64,000 nt of DNA from positions 673,791 through 737,790 of the forward strand of contig ML213511.1 in NCBI GenBank assembly GCA_004369045.1. Direction: 5' to 3'. Below the pieces are notes generated by a model. That model made no database searches. It saw nothing but the letters and a program-made list of their open reading frames with translations, and was not told the origin of the DNA. A program made the translations under genes and the position numbers. Origin of the DNA: Heliocybe sulcata (taxonomy: Eukaryota; Basidiomycota; Agaricomycetes; Gloeophyllales; Gloeophyllaceae). The number at the start of each line of letters is the position of its first letter. Position 1 is the stretch's first letter. This document shows positions 19,515-31,298 of the stretch, piece after piece.

Positions 19515-22091
19515 TCATACCATCTGTGCGCGTCCAATATCGCTTTCGCCGGCAAACTCCCTGTTCAGATGCACGGTATATCCAATCTCCTTCTTTCCAA
19601 ACGGCCCATAGAAGAGCGAGCGCTCTGCATGGGAATCAGGAGTCAGCCCCTCCCTCTCTCGTAAGCAGACTACGAAAACCAACCATATCGATACAATCGC
19701 TTTCCAGTCCTCAGCCGATCCACGAGATCCGGGTTGGAGATGAAGAATCGACCAAATGCTACTGCATCATGGTCACCCTGAGACAGAGAGCAAGAGTCAC
19801 CGTCCACGGTCTAGCAGGCGGTAGAGATGGAGTACTCACCCTTTCGACGCCCTCCCAACAGTTTCCTGGATGATAACCACCGGCGACGATACATTTGGTA
19901 GGTGGCAGCATGACTTTGCGGTACGGTCGTAGAGAAACTTCTTCTCCGATGGCCTTGTAATGCTGCAAGAAGTCGAGCTTTTGGGACTCCGAGCGCCATT
20001 CGTCGAACCGAGGCTCGATGAGGTGTCTACGGAGAAATGTTACCAACCCTGCACTGCAGCAAGGAGGTAAGATACTTGCATGTATGCGATACCAAGCTTG
20101 GAAAGCTCGCGGCATAGATACGTCCATTGCTCTTGGCGGTCTTCGCCCCTCGTCTGGATATTATACTGGTCAACAAAGACCGCGACGGAGCTTATATTAC
20201 TCACCTCATTGAACAAACCAAAAGGCGAGAGTCTCACGCCTACTCTCGCCTTACCGACCTCGGCGCAGAGCTTCTTGACAAGCTCAATCGTAAACCGACA
20301 TCGCTTCTCAGGTGTGCCGCCGTACGCGTCAGTCCTTACATTGATATTCGAGTGATGGAATTGGTCCGGGAGGTATCCATTCCCCGCATGCACTTCGACG
20401 CCATCAAATCCACTTGAGATGGCATTTCTAGCTGCGTTGACGTACTCTTGATGTGTCTCTTGGATTTCGGAAACGGACATCGGGTGTGGGACATCATACG
20501 GCACAGGGTCGAGGCCTTTGGAGTTGTGCAGAGATTCTTCAATAGGGACTGCAGATGCGGACCATGGCTCAAGGCTGGTCAGTCGGCTGTGAGTCACCCG
20601 ACCTTGATGCCATACTGAGAGGAAAGACTTAGTAGACCGTTGATATTGTGGAACAGTGAAACACGTACGCTGGCAGAAGATAAATGCCCGCTTCTTGTGG
20701 ACAGCGCATGTGACCTTCGCCCACCCCTCGCATTGCTCTGGGGTGTATATTCCGGGCACGCCTGGCAAACCTGAGGCTCTCCTGGAAACGGGGCTGCAAG
20801 GCGTACGTTAGGTATCGGTCAGCCCTTGAAATGACTAGACATGAAGAACTGGAAATGATGAACAGAGGAACCCCAAATCCAGCGGGGGCGGAAGCATTCA
20901 CTTCAATACAATAACGCAGGCCTACGGGATGAACTGCCAGGGAGCTCGTGATACTCGGAGAGACGTGGCACTCCCTTGCAATTAACCCAGATGCTTTGCA
21001 TTCTCTACATCAGGAGTCAAGGCCAATTTTACAGACGCATTGAAAGGTGCATGTATCACCATTCCCGGGAGCGGAGAGGATCCATCAGAATAACGTAGGA
21101 TCCAACAGCGTAGCGTCAGCCAGTCGCCGAATACAGCGACTGCCCACGATCTTTTCAGATACCACTTGATGAGAACCGCGATACGTCCACGCCCGTATGC
21201 AGCGCGCGCTACGAGAAACCAGGACTCCAAAATTCCAACGATGTAAAAGGCGCCGGGCCTGCCTCCGCCATGACTTGAGCAGAAGAGCTTATGCACGCAA
21301 ACATCGGATTCGAGGGCATAGACCGTTCCGTATTTTCCGGCTTGTGCTCTGCATTTGGGATTCGCGATCCTGGCCCTAATGTAGATGAGCCAGGTGGTCC
21401 AGTATGACATTTTCCAGCTCATAACGAGAATGTTACCATCTGGGGCATCGACAGTAGAGCAGATGAATCGTGGATCCCAGACGCCGACTGTTGCATAATT
21501 CAGCTCCTACTTTTCCTGAACAATTGGCTCGGCTGTTTTCCTGGTTTCGCCTCCGCATGACCTGCGCCTGGTAGACAACCGGAGCGGGGCTATTTTTCTC
21601 ACAGGAGAAAGAGACCGTAGTTAGCCCGCAGAGTGGAAAGGGGGGCAGGCAGAAAGGTGCCTCTGCAAAATATCCACGACCTGGAGACTCACGTCCCAGG
21701 GAACATGCGGTCCTAGAAAGGAGGTACCTCATACCAGTTCAGGTGCATATATCCCATGACATAGATGCTGTTCCGTTCCAATTCACTTGACTGGAGAAAC
21801 TTTCGAAAGAGATGAGTGCCATTTACCACTCACGTAGCTTCGGAGATCAGCAAACCTCCCTGAGTGGCTCGCTCAGAGTAATACAACACGTTCAACCCGG
21901 TTGGAAACCATGTGTTGTCGTATGTCTCCGAGGGTTCGGCTCTATTACGCGTGAGAGGGGCGAGAACCACCCTATACATCGTCATTAATCTACCATTCCA
22001 AGAGAAGCAGCTTTGCGTACCTGTGAGACAGCACTATGCTGCCTAAGTGAAGTGGCGCGAATAATGCTGGAGTTGAGGCATCGCTGTCCAT
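19515..22091 (-). CDS. NADH:flavin oxidoreductase, Old Yellow Enzyme family
   Basis: This FMN enzyme reduces activated C=C bonds of enones and related electrophiles; the native substrate is unknown. Eight exons keep frame and give 402 residues, a normal family length: 22021-22091, 21834-21971, 20669-20793, 20205-20614, 20080-20153, 19840-20026, 19684-19777 and 19515-19624. Landmarks in order are [76 protein letters not shown] (the His and Asn that bind substrate, and the Tyr proton donor), [59 protein letters not shown] and [16 protein letters not shown]. Intron 2 is about 1,040 nt where the others are 49-62 nt. Intron 5 (20027-20079) is best read as GC-AG with donor GCAAGT; a GT donor breaks the frame. 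It is divergent from the Zn2Cys6 gene. Confidence 0.9.
20794..21833 (-). other. Exceptionally long intron 2 of the Old Yellow Enzyme gene
   Basis: The intron has a normal donor (GTGAGT) and a normal branch/acceptor end (CTAAC...TTGCAG), but about 1 kb lies between. Minus-strand frames inside (20982-21422 and 21433-21732) match no family I know. I found no terminal repeats. It may be an inserted element. Confidence 0.6.
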
Positions 22092-22491
22092 ACTAGAGGT
22101 ATCGGATGGGAAGCAAAAATAAACTGCAGCGTGATGACTCGACGTCCTCATGGCCCAGCCAAACCTTACACGCCAGACACTGCATAACGGGCGCTAGGTT
22201 CAGATCCATTCTTCGTCGGGCGTGAAGGCAGACTGTATACCCTTCTCGACAATACAGAGCATACCCGTGCGCATACAGCGCAGGGGTCTGCCGTCGGCAA
22301 CGGCGGAGGGTGATTGGTGGTGTCCTTATCTGGCGTTGAACGGAGCTTGGACGGAGCACTCGTTTTCAACTCGACTTGCGCTGGCTTTGACGACGGCCAG
22401 GCATCGCGTCGCTGTCGGGAACGGCCAGAGGGTGTTCGCAGACTTCAAGGGAGGCTTCTCGGGCTAACTCGGACGGCAAAACCGCCAACTC

Positions 22492-25314
22492 ATGGACCCG
22501 CAATCGCCGGCGACGGTTGGGCTTGCCGTCGGCCCACTACACACTGCTCCAATCCATACTAAACGAGGTTCTGTCGCTGTGAATTGACTTTCATTACTGA
22601 TAAACACGAGGCCTGTCTCACACTCTCATTTCGTAGTGCAAGCGATGCCGCAGGGCGAAGACGAAGTGCTTGCATGCGGGGAAGCCACCGTGCCGTGCGT
22701 TATCGTTAGTGCCGTTTGGAACACCTAGCTGGTTCTCACTCCCTTGCATGACCAACAGGAAGCTGTTCTGAAGCAGGATTAGCAGCCACATGCGTCTTTC
22801 CGCCGAAAGGAACGAGCTTTATTGACCGGGCTGTGCGTGGCTGATGAATGTGCCAACTATTACCGGTCATGGACTCACTCGACTGATCTAGCCTTCAAGG
22901 AGAGTCAAGCGCGAACCCACAGACGGAAACGCAAGTGGGCCGTCATCCAGGGCGTTATCTGGTCCTTCTGAGCAAGGTCCCTCGGATAATGGGAGCCCCA
23001 GAGTCGCGGCTAACGGAAGAGGGGAGTCTAGAGAGTGGAGCAATTCGCCCATAGGTACCGTCGAGGAAATGTGAGTTCTCTCGGCTACGGCTCACCCGCT
23101 CGGATAATTATCGCTGTCCCTCAGATTGCCGCCGCAGGAGCTGATTGAGGAGGCGTGCGATATCTTCTTCGTCCGCATTAACCAATGTGGTACGTAAGGC
23201 CATGTTATACTCATCTGGTTGATAACGGTATCCCCATGCAGCGTTCCTACATAAGCCGACGCTGATTGCTCGACTCCGCAATCCGGCCAGAGTTGTCAGC
23301 CCGGTGTTGGTATATGCGATATGTGCGGTTGCGTATCGCTTTTCGCCGGGACTCGTTCAGTTCTGCGGGTCATGTAAGAGGCCGCCGAGTTACTTTGGTG
23401 AAAGAGGAAGGGCGCTTCTGTTTGAAGCTTTGGGAGAACCTACTCTGGAAGCATGTCAGGCCGCGTATTTATTGGGAATCGCCGACTGGGGTGCGTGCAA
23501 GGGGAAGCGAAGTTGGATGATAATGGGTATTGCTGCGCGCAGTGAGCGGGTCCGTTGCTTGAAGCTCGTTGTTTTCCTAAAGCGTATGTTTGCAGTGGCC
23601 TTCCTCCTCGGTCTCCACAAGGAGGAGACGCATGCCGTCCCACCTACTGCCCCTCGAGATCACATCATTGCCGCTGAAGAAGCACGAAGGACCTTCTGGA
23701 CCCTTTACGTCAACGAGTAAGTTATTTACCCTTCCTTGTATGCCTGTTCGCCTGTTAACTCCGATGACCACAGTCGATCGAGCAGTAGCGGCGGATGCCG
23801 TCCCTCCGCGATCCTTGCCAGCGAAGTGAGTGCCCGATTGCCTTGCGACGAGGACAGCTTCGCCTTTGGGACTCCTACGCCGCCATATTATTTGCAAGAA
23901 TTCCATAACCCACCTTTGGCCACAAATGGAAGCCCTGTCGATATGGGCATGATGGCGTACATGGTCCAGGTCTCTGAGTTGTGGGGCAGAGCCGCTCGCC
24001 GTGCCTGCAATAGCGATCGGTTGCAGAAAGAGAAATATCCGCCTTGGGATATACAGAGTGAGTATTCGATTCTGAAAGCTGATTTGGGCTACTGGAAAAA
24101 TGTCAGTAATATGTGTCTGGAGAGGGATTCTTGCTAATATCATCTCTGCAGCAACTGCCTGGTCGTCAGCAATATAGTCGTGGAAATCTCTCGGTGTATT
24201 ATCAGCGAGGACTGGAGACTGTAAGCCAGCGAATCAATACACCTCCGGGCGGACCGGATTTGAAATAATACTATCCTACAGGCGTTCACATGGAATCATG
24301 TCGTTCACAAAGCGGCAGAAGTCATCCTGCGTCGTGCATACCTGCCTTACATCATTCGTGCTCTCGCCCCCGAGACTTCGGGCCTATCGCTCGATTCTCT
24401 GGATGCGCCATGGCAAGGAGACGGCACACCAGCACCCCATTTCTGGGTGCAGTGCGGAAAGGAGATGTTCTACGCTGCAATCGACTTGCTCACAGTCGTC
24501 ATGGACTTTACTACCATGACACATTATTCCGGCTTATCTCCGCATCTGGTACGTCGAAGCTAAGCAGCATGAGTACAGACTGGTTTGAACCGTGAGTGTT
24601 CGTAATAGGGCTTCAGTACATTCCTCGGTGCTGCGACTTTGATGTACGCCTGGCGATGGCCTTGGTGTGAGTAGCCTCTTCTCACTCTCGAATGGGCTCT
24701 TATTCTTCTCACCAGTGTTCCCCGAACGATCCGTGGAAGTGCCCCAGTTAGTCCTCGCATCTACGGACATCCTGGCAACCATGACCCCAACTTGGCCAAT
24801 GGCACGTCACTGGGTCAAGTTACTCCGACGGCCGGTCGGGAAGCGCATCGACGAAGCTGTTCAGGACGAGATCGCAACCGATCAGAGAGAAGGCATATAC
24901 CGTCAGGCGACGTCGCTCGATGAGGATGGAAGCGGGCATTCCGGAGACGAGATGGCTATGTCCGTGAGTGGCCCCAGGTCGCCGAATGGAACGTCCCCAG
25001 GAACACCGGGCGCCCTTCATACTCTGGCAATGGCCGCGGCGGAGTCCGTCGTCGAAGGGCCGCCGCCGTTGCAAGGGCAGCCTCCGTTGGGGATGATACA
25101 CCCATCGGGACCAGTTCACCCCCCCATGGTGCATATGGCGGCGCATGTTCCTCCACCGCCACACCAACAGGGTCAAGATTTCGCATCTTATTCATTGCTC
25201 GGACCACATTCTGAGATGCCGTTTGGGGACCCGAGCGGTCACCAGTCCTTTAACGATGTGCTGGCATTTATGGAAGGTGCTGAACAGTGGCCATATCCAC
25301 CTCAGGCTTCCTAG
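22492..25314 (+). CDS. Zn2Cys6 transcription factor with fungal-specific TF domain
   Basis: Nuclear regulator; target genes unknown. Twelve exons, all in phase, give 734 residues: 22492-22578, 22637-22694, 22759-22832, 22892-23070, 23125-23189, 23242-23541, 23596-23716, 23774-24101, 24152-24220, 24282-24548, 24609-24666 and 24716-25314. Splicing exons 1-3 assembles KRGSVA-CKRCRRAKTKCLHAGKPPC-RSCSEAGLAATC, giving all six zinc-binding cysteines of a binuclear cluster. The fungal_trans domain follows: AFLHKPTLIARLRNPARVVSPVLVYAICAVA, YLLGIADWGACKGKRSWMIMGIAARMAFLLGLHKEE and ARRTFWTLYVND. The C-terminal 150 residues are Gly/Pro-rich and may activate transcription. It is divergent from the Old Yellow Enzyme (400 bp between starts) and converges on the amidase with 117 bp between stops. 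It could regulate either neighbour, but that is inference. Confidence 0.92.
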
Positions 25315-25431
25315 GCTGGTCTCTACACACACAAAATGGCGTATTGCGTCTTATTGTGGCAGACTCGGACTCTTTCCAATTATGATGTGTCCTTTGCTAT
25401 GCAGCTCTTCTAGGAAACGTAGGTACAGTGT

Positions 25432-27506
25432 TCACAGGGTTTTCCAATCGAAGTTGTCTTCCCAAGCAAGCGCGACGCGGTAGATGGTCCCCTCGTTGAA
25501 ATGCTTCCCTACGATTTGGAACGCAACTGGGAGTTTCAAGTCGTCTGGTCCTTCGGAGGGCGGGAGCATGCCGATGGGTAATGAAAGCGCAGGGTGGCCC
25601 GTTTGGTTGAACATGGCGCAGTTTAAATTCTGGAACCATGCTTGAACATAATCTTACTCGAAGGATGCTGGACGACTGACCTGGCCGACTGTCTTCGCTA
25701 ACTTGTTCATGGCGCTGTCAATCTGACTGCCCAGCTTTCCCGCGACTTGAGGGACTGTGGGCAAGATGATCACGTCATAGGTAGCAAGTTTCTCGTCGTA
25801 AGCGTCTTTCAACTTTCGTAGGAGATTCTGCGTTTTCCCGTATAGCTACAATACTGATTTGTCATTGTGGGCTCACGACCATTCTAGGGACACTCACGGA
25901 CGGCCACTTGTCCCAGCAATATGCCCCATTGATCATGACATTACTTGCGGTGGGCCAGAGCTACTCAGGGATCAGAGTCAAGCTGTCTGGTGATCAGAAC
26001 TTCATCACAAACCTTGTCCCATTTCTGTTGCGTCCAGGGCACGAATCTGTCGGTCAGCTCCGTCAAATATAGTTCCTTTCGAGACGAGGCTAGGCCCATC
26101 CGGCTGAGGTACCCTGCCATCCGTCCGACGATGAGATGCAGCGCTGGGCCCTCTTTGTGCATAGGGATAGATATCTCCTCGACTGTCGCGCCCAGATCTC
26201 GGAACTTCATTGCGCTCTCGACTACCTTGGCCCGCACCCTCGGATCCACACTGGACATGTCCAATCCTTCCCGCAGAAGTCCAATCTTCATTCCGCTCAG
26301 GGGTTGACTCCTCGTCGCCAGCAGATCGTGAGCGTATTTTGGGAGGTCCTTTGGAAATGGGCACCCCGCTCCTTGACGATCGTCGATGCCATCAGCGCCG
26401 GCTATGGCTTGCAACATCAGTGCATTGTCGAGGACCGTCCTTGTGATGGGGCCTGACAAATACAACATTCTCAGTACGCCCATGATACAGCTGATCGGAC
26501 TGTCCAGACCTGTGTGATCGTTGGTACTCTCATTGGAAGCAATCCCGGTATACGGGACCAGTCCGAATGCTATACAGAGGCTGTCAGAGCGCTCTCTAAG
26601 CCTCGGGAACACCTTCACGTACTCGGCTTGAGACCCACACACCCGCAGAGAGCGGAAGGCATGCGAATACTGCCGCCTTGGTCCGCACCAATAGCAAGGT
26701 CGACTTGCCCATCGGCCACCAGCGCTGCGGAGCCCGAGGAGGAGCCTCCAGCGCTCCGCCCACGAGCGTAAGGGTTATGCACGGGACCTGATGCCGCACT
26801 GAAAGAGGCCGAGAAAGTGCACATGTTCTCGCATACCGCCTGCCCCACGATTGTTGCGCCAGCTTCCAGGAGTCTAGTTACAATCTGTTACGACTCGTGA
26901 ACGTGATGGATTCACCACGAGGACTGCACCACTTGCCGTCGCATCCATCTTAGGGACGTAATCGGTGATAACTTCGGTTCCTAACAAGCAGGGTATGTCT
27001 GCCACTCCAACGCAATCCTTCAGGCACACTGTGCGACCGGCTAGTAGACCGTTAGTAGTCGCATCTGTCGTCACATCCTTCAAAGTATATCTGAAAAGAA
27101 CGATCAGACCGCATTTATGCTAAATACAGATTTCGAGACACCTCCAAGCCCATGCGCCCAGATCGTTATTTTCTTTTGACGGATAGTGGATGTTCTGGCG
27201 AGGGAACCTCTCACGGTCAGGAATAGGATAATAATCATCTTCATCTAAAATGCTGCTCGGATGATCAGACTGGGTATCAGAGAATGGAGATAATGCACTG
27301 ACAGTTGAACAGAGTCGTGCATCGCCTGTAAGACCTTGAGATAGTCCTCCTCTTCATCTTCCTTTAGCTTTATTGGCCCGATTTTGTCCACAGTTTTTCG
27401 CAAGTCCTCCACGGTCACTGGGTTATCACTGCAAGCAAATCTGTAGCTTATTATCCTTGAATAAAGTGGCTACTAACGTCGAGACATGGAGTGATACCAC
27501 GGACAT
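25432..27506 (-). CDS. Amidase (amidase signature family)
   Basis: Hydrolyses an amide bond; substrate not identifiable. The start [27 protein letters not shown] is followed by [38 protein letters not shown]. The catalytic triad blocks are present: lysine in [14 protein letters not shown], then [38 protein letters not shown] with the bridging and nucleophilic serines. [15 protein letters not shown] and [17 protein letters not shown] follow. Near the C-terminus come [28 protein letters not shown] and [14 protein letters not shown], ending NFDWKTL. About nine introns are needed. One (26885-26936) keeps frame only as GC-AG with donor GCAAGT between MDAT and IVTRLLEAG. Its proximity to an allantoinase and permease suggests nitrogen scavenging, but allantoate amidohydrolases are a different family. 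A GATA-type site (CGATAG, 27615-27620) lies upstream. Confidence 0.9.
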
Positions 27507-29130
27507 GGTCAGAGGTATCTAAGGGTTTCAACTTTCGGAAGAGACGAGAATCTCGTGGTGCAGGTTCAACAACAAGAGCAAGTGGGAGTGAAAGACTCGA
27601 ATGCCCATGGGCAGCGATAGAGATATTCTAGGATGCTCCTCGAATATCCCTATCGGTGCTCTGAACATAGCTGACTGACTAAAGGGTGGGCTGGCAAGCC
27701 GTGTATCTCGCCGACGGCACAGAAGTCTTGCCGGATGAATACCACGCCTGCCTAATCGGGCAATAAGCATCTTACCAACGGCGGTGGCAGTGGCGCTTGG
27801 AAGGTTCTTTCCTTCGCATCGCCAAGTTAATTACTTGCCGGCGGGAGGAGAACCGGAAGCAGTTTTGAACGACTACGATGTCACTCCAGCCTTAACGTCA
27901 TGACCGCGAGGACGACGGCGAAGGACGAACACTTTTACTGATATTCAGTTTAATCAGTCTGGAAGCTAGAAGGTAAGATCGATTATAGTACCAGGATGTA
28001 CAAGCTGGTCTGCAGCAGTCGGTAGCACGGAGATCTGACTAGTGAGCGGTTTTCTTTCCTTAGATCCGTCTTGGAGATCGATTGACTGCAGGCGTACCGG
28101 TCTTAGTCGAGCTCCTTGACTAAACAATGAATGGTGACCTGTCCACCAGACCAGCGCCAGGATCTTCACACGTAAGTCGAGCTGTTGTGTCATCTCGTAC
28201 CAATGCTAAGAAGGCGTTCCAGAATGTACTGACTTTCAAGCTGCTAGCGGAGTCCCGTAGGCCTGGAAGAAGGTCAACAACTTCTCCACGTCTTTGGTCC
28301 TACATTTTGCGCTCCACTGTCCGGTCTAGATCCCGGCCTGGTTGCTGCGTCGAAGAATCGAACCTCTGACGGTGGCGTCCGGGGAACGGCATTAATTGCC
28401 GGTTTGCGCCATCCAGGGTCGAGATAGAGTGCCACCGAAGCCTCAAAGCTTCGGTGGGGCGCATGGCCACAGTCGCGCACCCGTCGGAATCGCCACCGTA
28501 AAGTTTAATCTCAACGGTACGATACACACCCAATTTCACGGCCTCTACCTTGAGGACCGCATCTATCACCTAACTGACATTACTCCAGTGGTACGGCCGA
28601 CCGTGGTATATCGATTTCCGGCTCAGGAAAATACAGAGTTCGTAGGTGCCGCTTTTCCCTGTGTGACTGGGTACGCAGCTGAATTCATGGGTGTAACACC
28701 GCGGTAGCTCCGATCCCGTCTCCCAGCGCCTCCCAGGCATCAATTGCTACCCTTACACTGACGAGGGTTAAATCTGTACCAAAGCGCTGGCTTATCTGCT
28801 ACATGGGTTCTTTCCAGAATGTTTGCACGTTGCATTGTCCATAGGTGCGACGTGGGTTCTATACCACACGGGAGGAACCTTTCATCCGAAGTAGAACGGT
28901 TGCAAGACAATGGCACAGAAGCGCAGAAGAGAAGAGAACTGGTGTGCATCCCACGCTCATACGCGGGCACTATGTGCTTCGTTTGTCTATAACAATGAAC
29001 AAGGATATGAAGAACCCATATGGACGATCACTGTACGTCTCCGAGTCACCAAACTCCACCCTATGATCCCAGCTCGCTACCGTCTATTCGGGTATTCGGT
29101 TCTTGGTCACAACTCCTCACGCCGCTATCA
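27507..29130. other. 1.6 kb spacer between amidase and allantoinase
   Basis: No supported gene on either strand. It includes the amidase promoter on the left and an isolated perfect hairpin at 28432-28457. Short frames such as 28396-28707 show no known motif. Confidence 0.4.
28432..28457. repeat. Isolated perfect 10 bp hairpin
   Basis: CCACCGAAGC and GCTTCGGTGG flank a 6 nt loop (CTCAAA). It is not followed by a T tract and lies more than 600 bases from the nearest supported stop codon. No role is assigned. Confidence 0.75.
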
Positions 29131-30706
29131 TCAAAACGGCTTGTCGAACGTCGGCGCAAACTTCACCTCCTCGGGCTTGTACGGGAACTTCTCCGTCCAA
29201 TGCTTCGCAATTTGGGTTCGGGTGGTGACCCAGACCCCTTCCTTCTTCGAGATGTACTCGACGAATTTCTTGAGCGCGGGGAAGCGTCCCGGCTTGCCGA
29301 CACTACGTCCACAACCCTCGACGTCAGCCCGCTGGAATGAGAAGGAGAAGAGCAAGACGGACATGCGGCAGTGGAGACCGATAGACATCATCTTGCCACC
29401 CTCATCTGCCCAATACAGGATCAGCATCAACATGACGACAGGGTGAAATGCTCTTTAGGCTCACCATAGAGCGTGTCGAATGCGTTCACGAGGTGCTGGT
29501 AGAACCCATCGGTACTAGTCCACCCCGGAGGTGTGTGGAACTTGAAGTCATTGTTGTCGTATGCTGATCATTGCTGACTCGTTTATCCAAGTATATCAAG
29601 AGGGCAAGGTTAACCACTCACAGTATGGAATCATTAGGAGGCCCTCGGACTTTGCTCCCCCCGGGTAAGGAATCCAGTACGGCAGGTCATCCGCGTCTGT
29701 CGGAATCAACGTAGTGATTAGCTCTAAACGCTGCTAGCGGCAGGTATGGATCGCTCACATGAATCGGACTGCCAAAGTAAGGGAATGCCCATTTCCTTGT
29801 GGACTTGAGCGATGAGGGAGCGTGACTTGGTCCTATCGCAGCGGATATCCAGGTGAGAGTTATTGCCCGGTTCAGTGCAGGGTGACAGGGGAAGGAGGAG
29901 ACCGAGCTTACGATGGACGGCCGAGATACCATCCTGACGGAGGCTTGCCCGAAGGTGCGCACTTCTGGATGGCCTCAATCCCGCGCCGGACGAGTTGCTT
30001 CTCTGCCTCTTCGTTGCCTTCGTAATCGGTATGTTCGATCCACCTGCATGATCCAGAGGTGAGCTTGCCATCGGAGAAGAGTTGAAACCTTTCTGATATG
30101 AGAAATGATTCTGGACCCACCGATAGCCGTGCATTGCCAGTTCGTGCCCATGCTTCTCGAACTCTGGCGCTGCAATCGGGTTCACTTCGAGAGCGCGCCC
30201 GACAGCGTATATGGTAATCTTCATGTCATGTTTGTCGAATAAATTCCTAATATCCAAACCCACGGGCTTAGTGATCTCACGCATTAATTTCAGAGAACAG
30301 ATTGGCGCACATTATCCGCCAGACTCCGGCGCGGCTACCATAGTCGAACTGAGACTCCATCGTCCAGTCCCTCCGGCTGATTCAGGGTAAGTGTTAGCAT
30401 TATAGTCTCCATGGCGCTCGGTCAGGATTTCTTACCCATTCGTCATAGGGACGGTGCCAAATTTCTCGCCTAGGTTTGATTCGGTGCGGATATCGCCATT
30501 GAGTGGGGTGTACTGGAGCCAGCCACAGGTAAGCAATCAGAATGTGGCCTGCACATTAAACTTGCCTCTCCGCCTTCTTCGTAGTTTAGCACAAAGGAAA
30601 CAGCAATGCGTGCACCATTAGGCCACTCGGCATTGGGAGGGCTGCGCCCGTAGCCGGTGAAGTCGCGAAGGGGGTTGTCGAAAGAGTTGCGTTCTCCCGT
30701 GGCCAT
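29131..30706 (-). CDS. puuE: PuuE-type allantoinase / polysaccharide deacetylase family
   Basis: Predicted to open the allantoin ring to allantoate in purine breakdown; the family shares the polysaccharide deacetylase (NodB) fold. It starts MATGERNSFDNPLRDFTGYGRSPPNAEWPNGARIAVSFVLNYEEGGE (30566-30706). Later exons supply YTPLNGDIRTESNLGE, DWTMESQFDYGSRAGVWRIM, NLFDKHDMKITIYAVGRALE, KHGHELAMHGYRWIEHTDY, AEKQLVRRGIEAIQKCAPSGKPPSGWYLGR, LLWQSDSYADDLPYWIPYPGGAKSEGLLMIPY, GGKMMSIGLHCR and VGKPGRFPALKKFVEYISKKEGVWV. Blocks and order match PuuE allantoinases; a related amidohydrolase on a different ureide cannot be excluded. About nine exons. Intron 1 (30513-30565) is frame-preserving only as GC-AG (GCAAGT). 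It is divergent from an NCS1 permease with about 590 bp between starts. Confidence 0.88.
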
Positions 30707-31298
30707 GGTAGGGTATGACTGGGGAGTGAAAACGTTCGTTCTGTGTATTTAACAAAGAATCGAAGTCTGAGAATATCCACACAGTCCGGTCTCTCGATGA
30801 GGGCCCGAGCCTACATCTTGCCGACGGAAGAGGAATATGCCAATGGCATCTATCGATAAGAGAATTAGTAGCCGGTACACGCTGCTTATTTTAAGGTGTA
30901 GGTTCTGTGAACTCGTTGGGAGATGTGGCTGCTGTGGCTGAGATCTGTGGCAGATTTGGCTGCACTGCCTTACCAGGAACCGCCAACGATCGCATCAACG
31001 GCTCGATCGCTCAGCATCCTGATCCGGAAAAGGGCCGTATCCGTAGCCTTTCTCGTCTTATGTAACCAAGCCTCTTTACTCATGCTTGTACCTGGCCACA
31101 TCCCTGCTTGAAGCCTTCTCCTGCCACAACGGCCACCCGCTTTCGTCGGTATCATACCCTGCCGTGGGGGTTATCTCCCAGCGGAGGCGCCATACGCCAC
31201 CAAACATATTTTTGTAGTCAGACTTAACCCTTTTTGTGGTGCATCACTCGCTCATATAAAAGGCATCGTCATCGCTTAGCTGGGGTCAGAGAGCAGGC
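30707..31298. promoter_or_regulatory. Shared divergent promoter of allantoinase and permease with GATA sites
   Basis: TATCGATAAG at 30851-30860 contains overlapping GATA cores on both strands. TTATCT at 31171-31176 is an AGATAA site on the other strand. TATAAAA at 31255-31261 is placed for the permease. GATA sites are the known targets of AreA/NIT2-type nitrogen regulators in fungi; use here is inferred. Confidence 0.5.

Noticed and set aside
28340-28420. Possible degenerate tRNA on the minus strand (GGTTCGATTC)
   Set aside because: The T stem has mismatches and no matching D arm, anticodon arm or acceptor stem was found.
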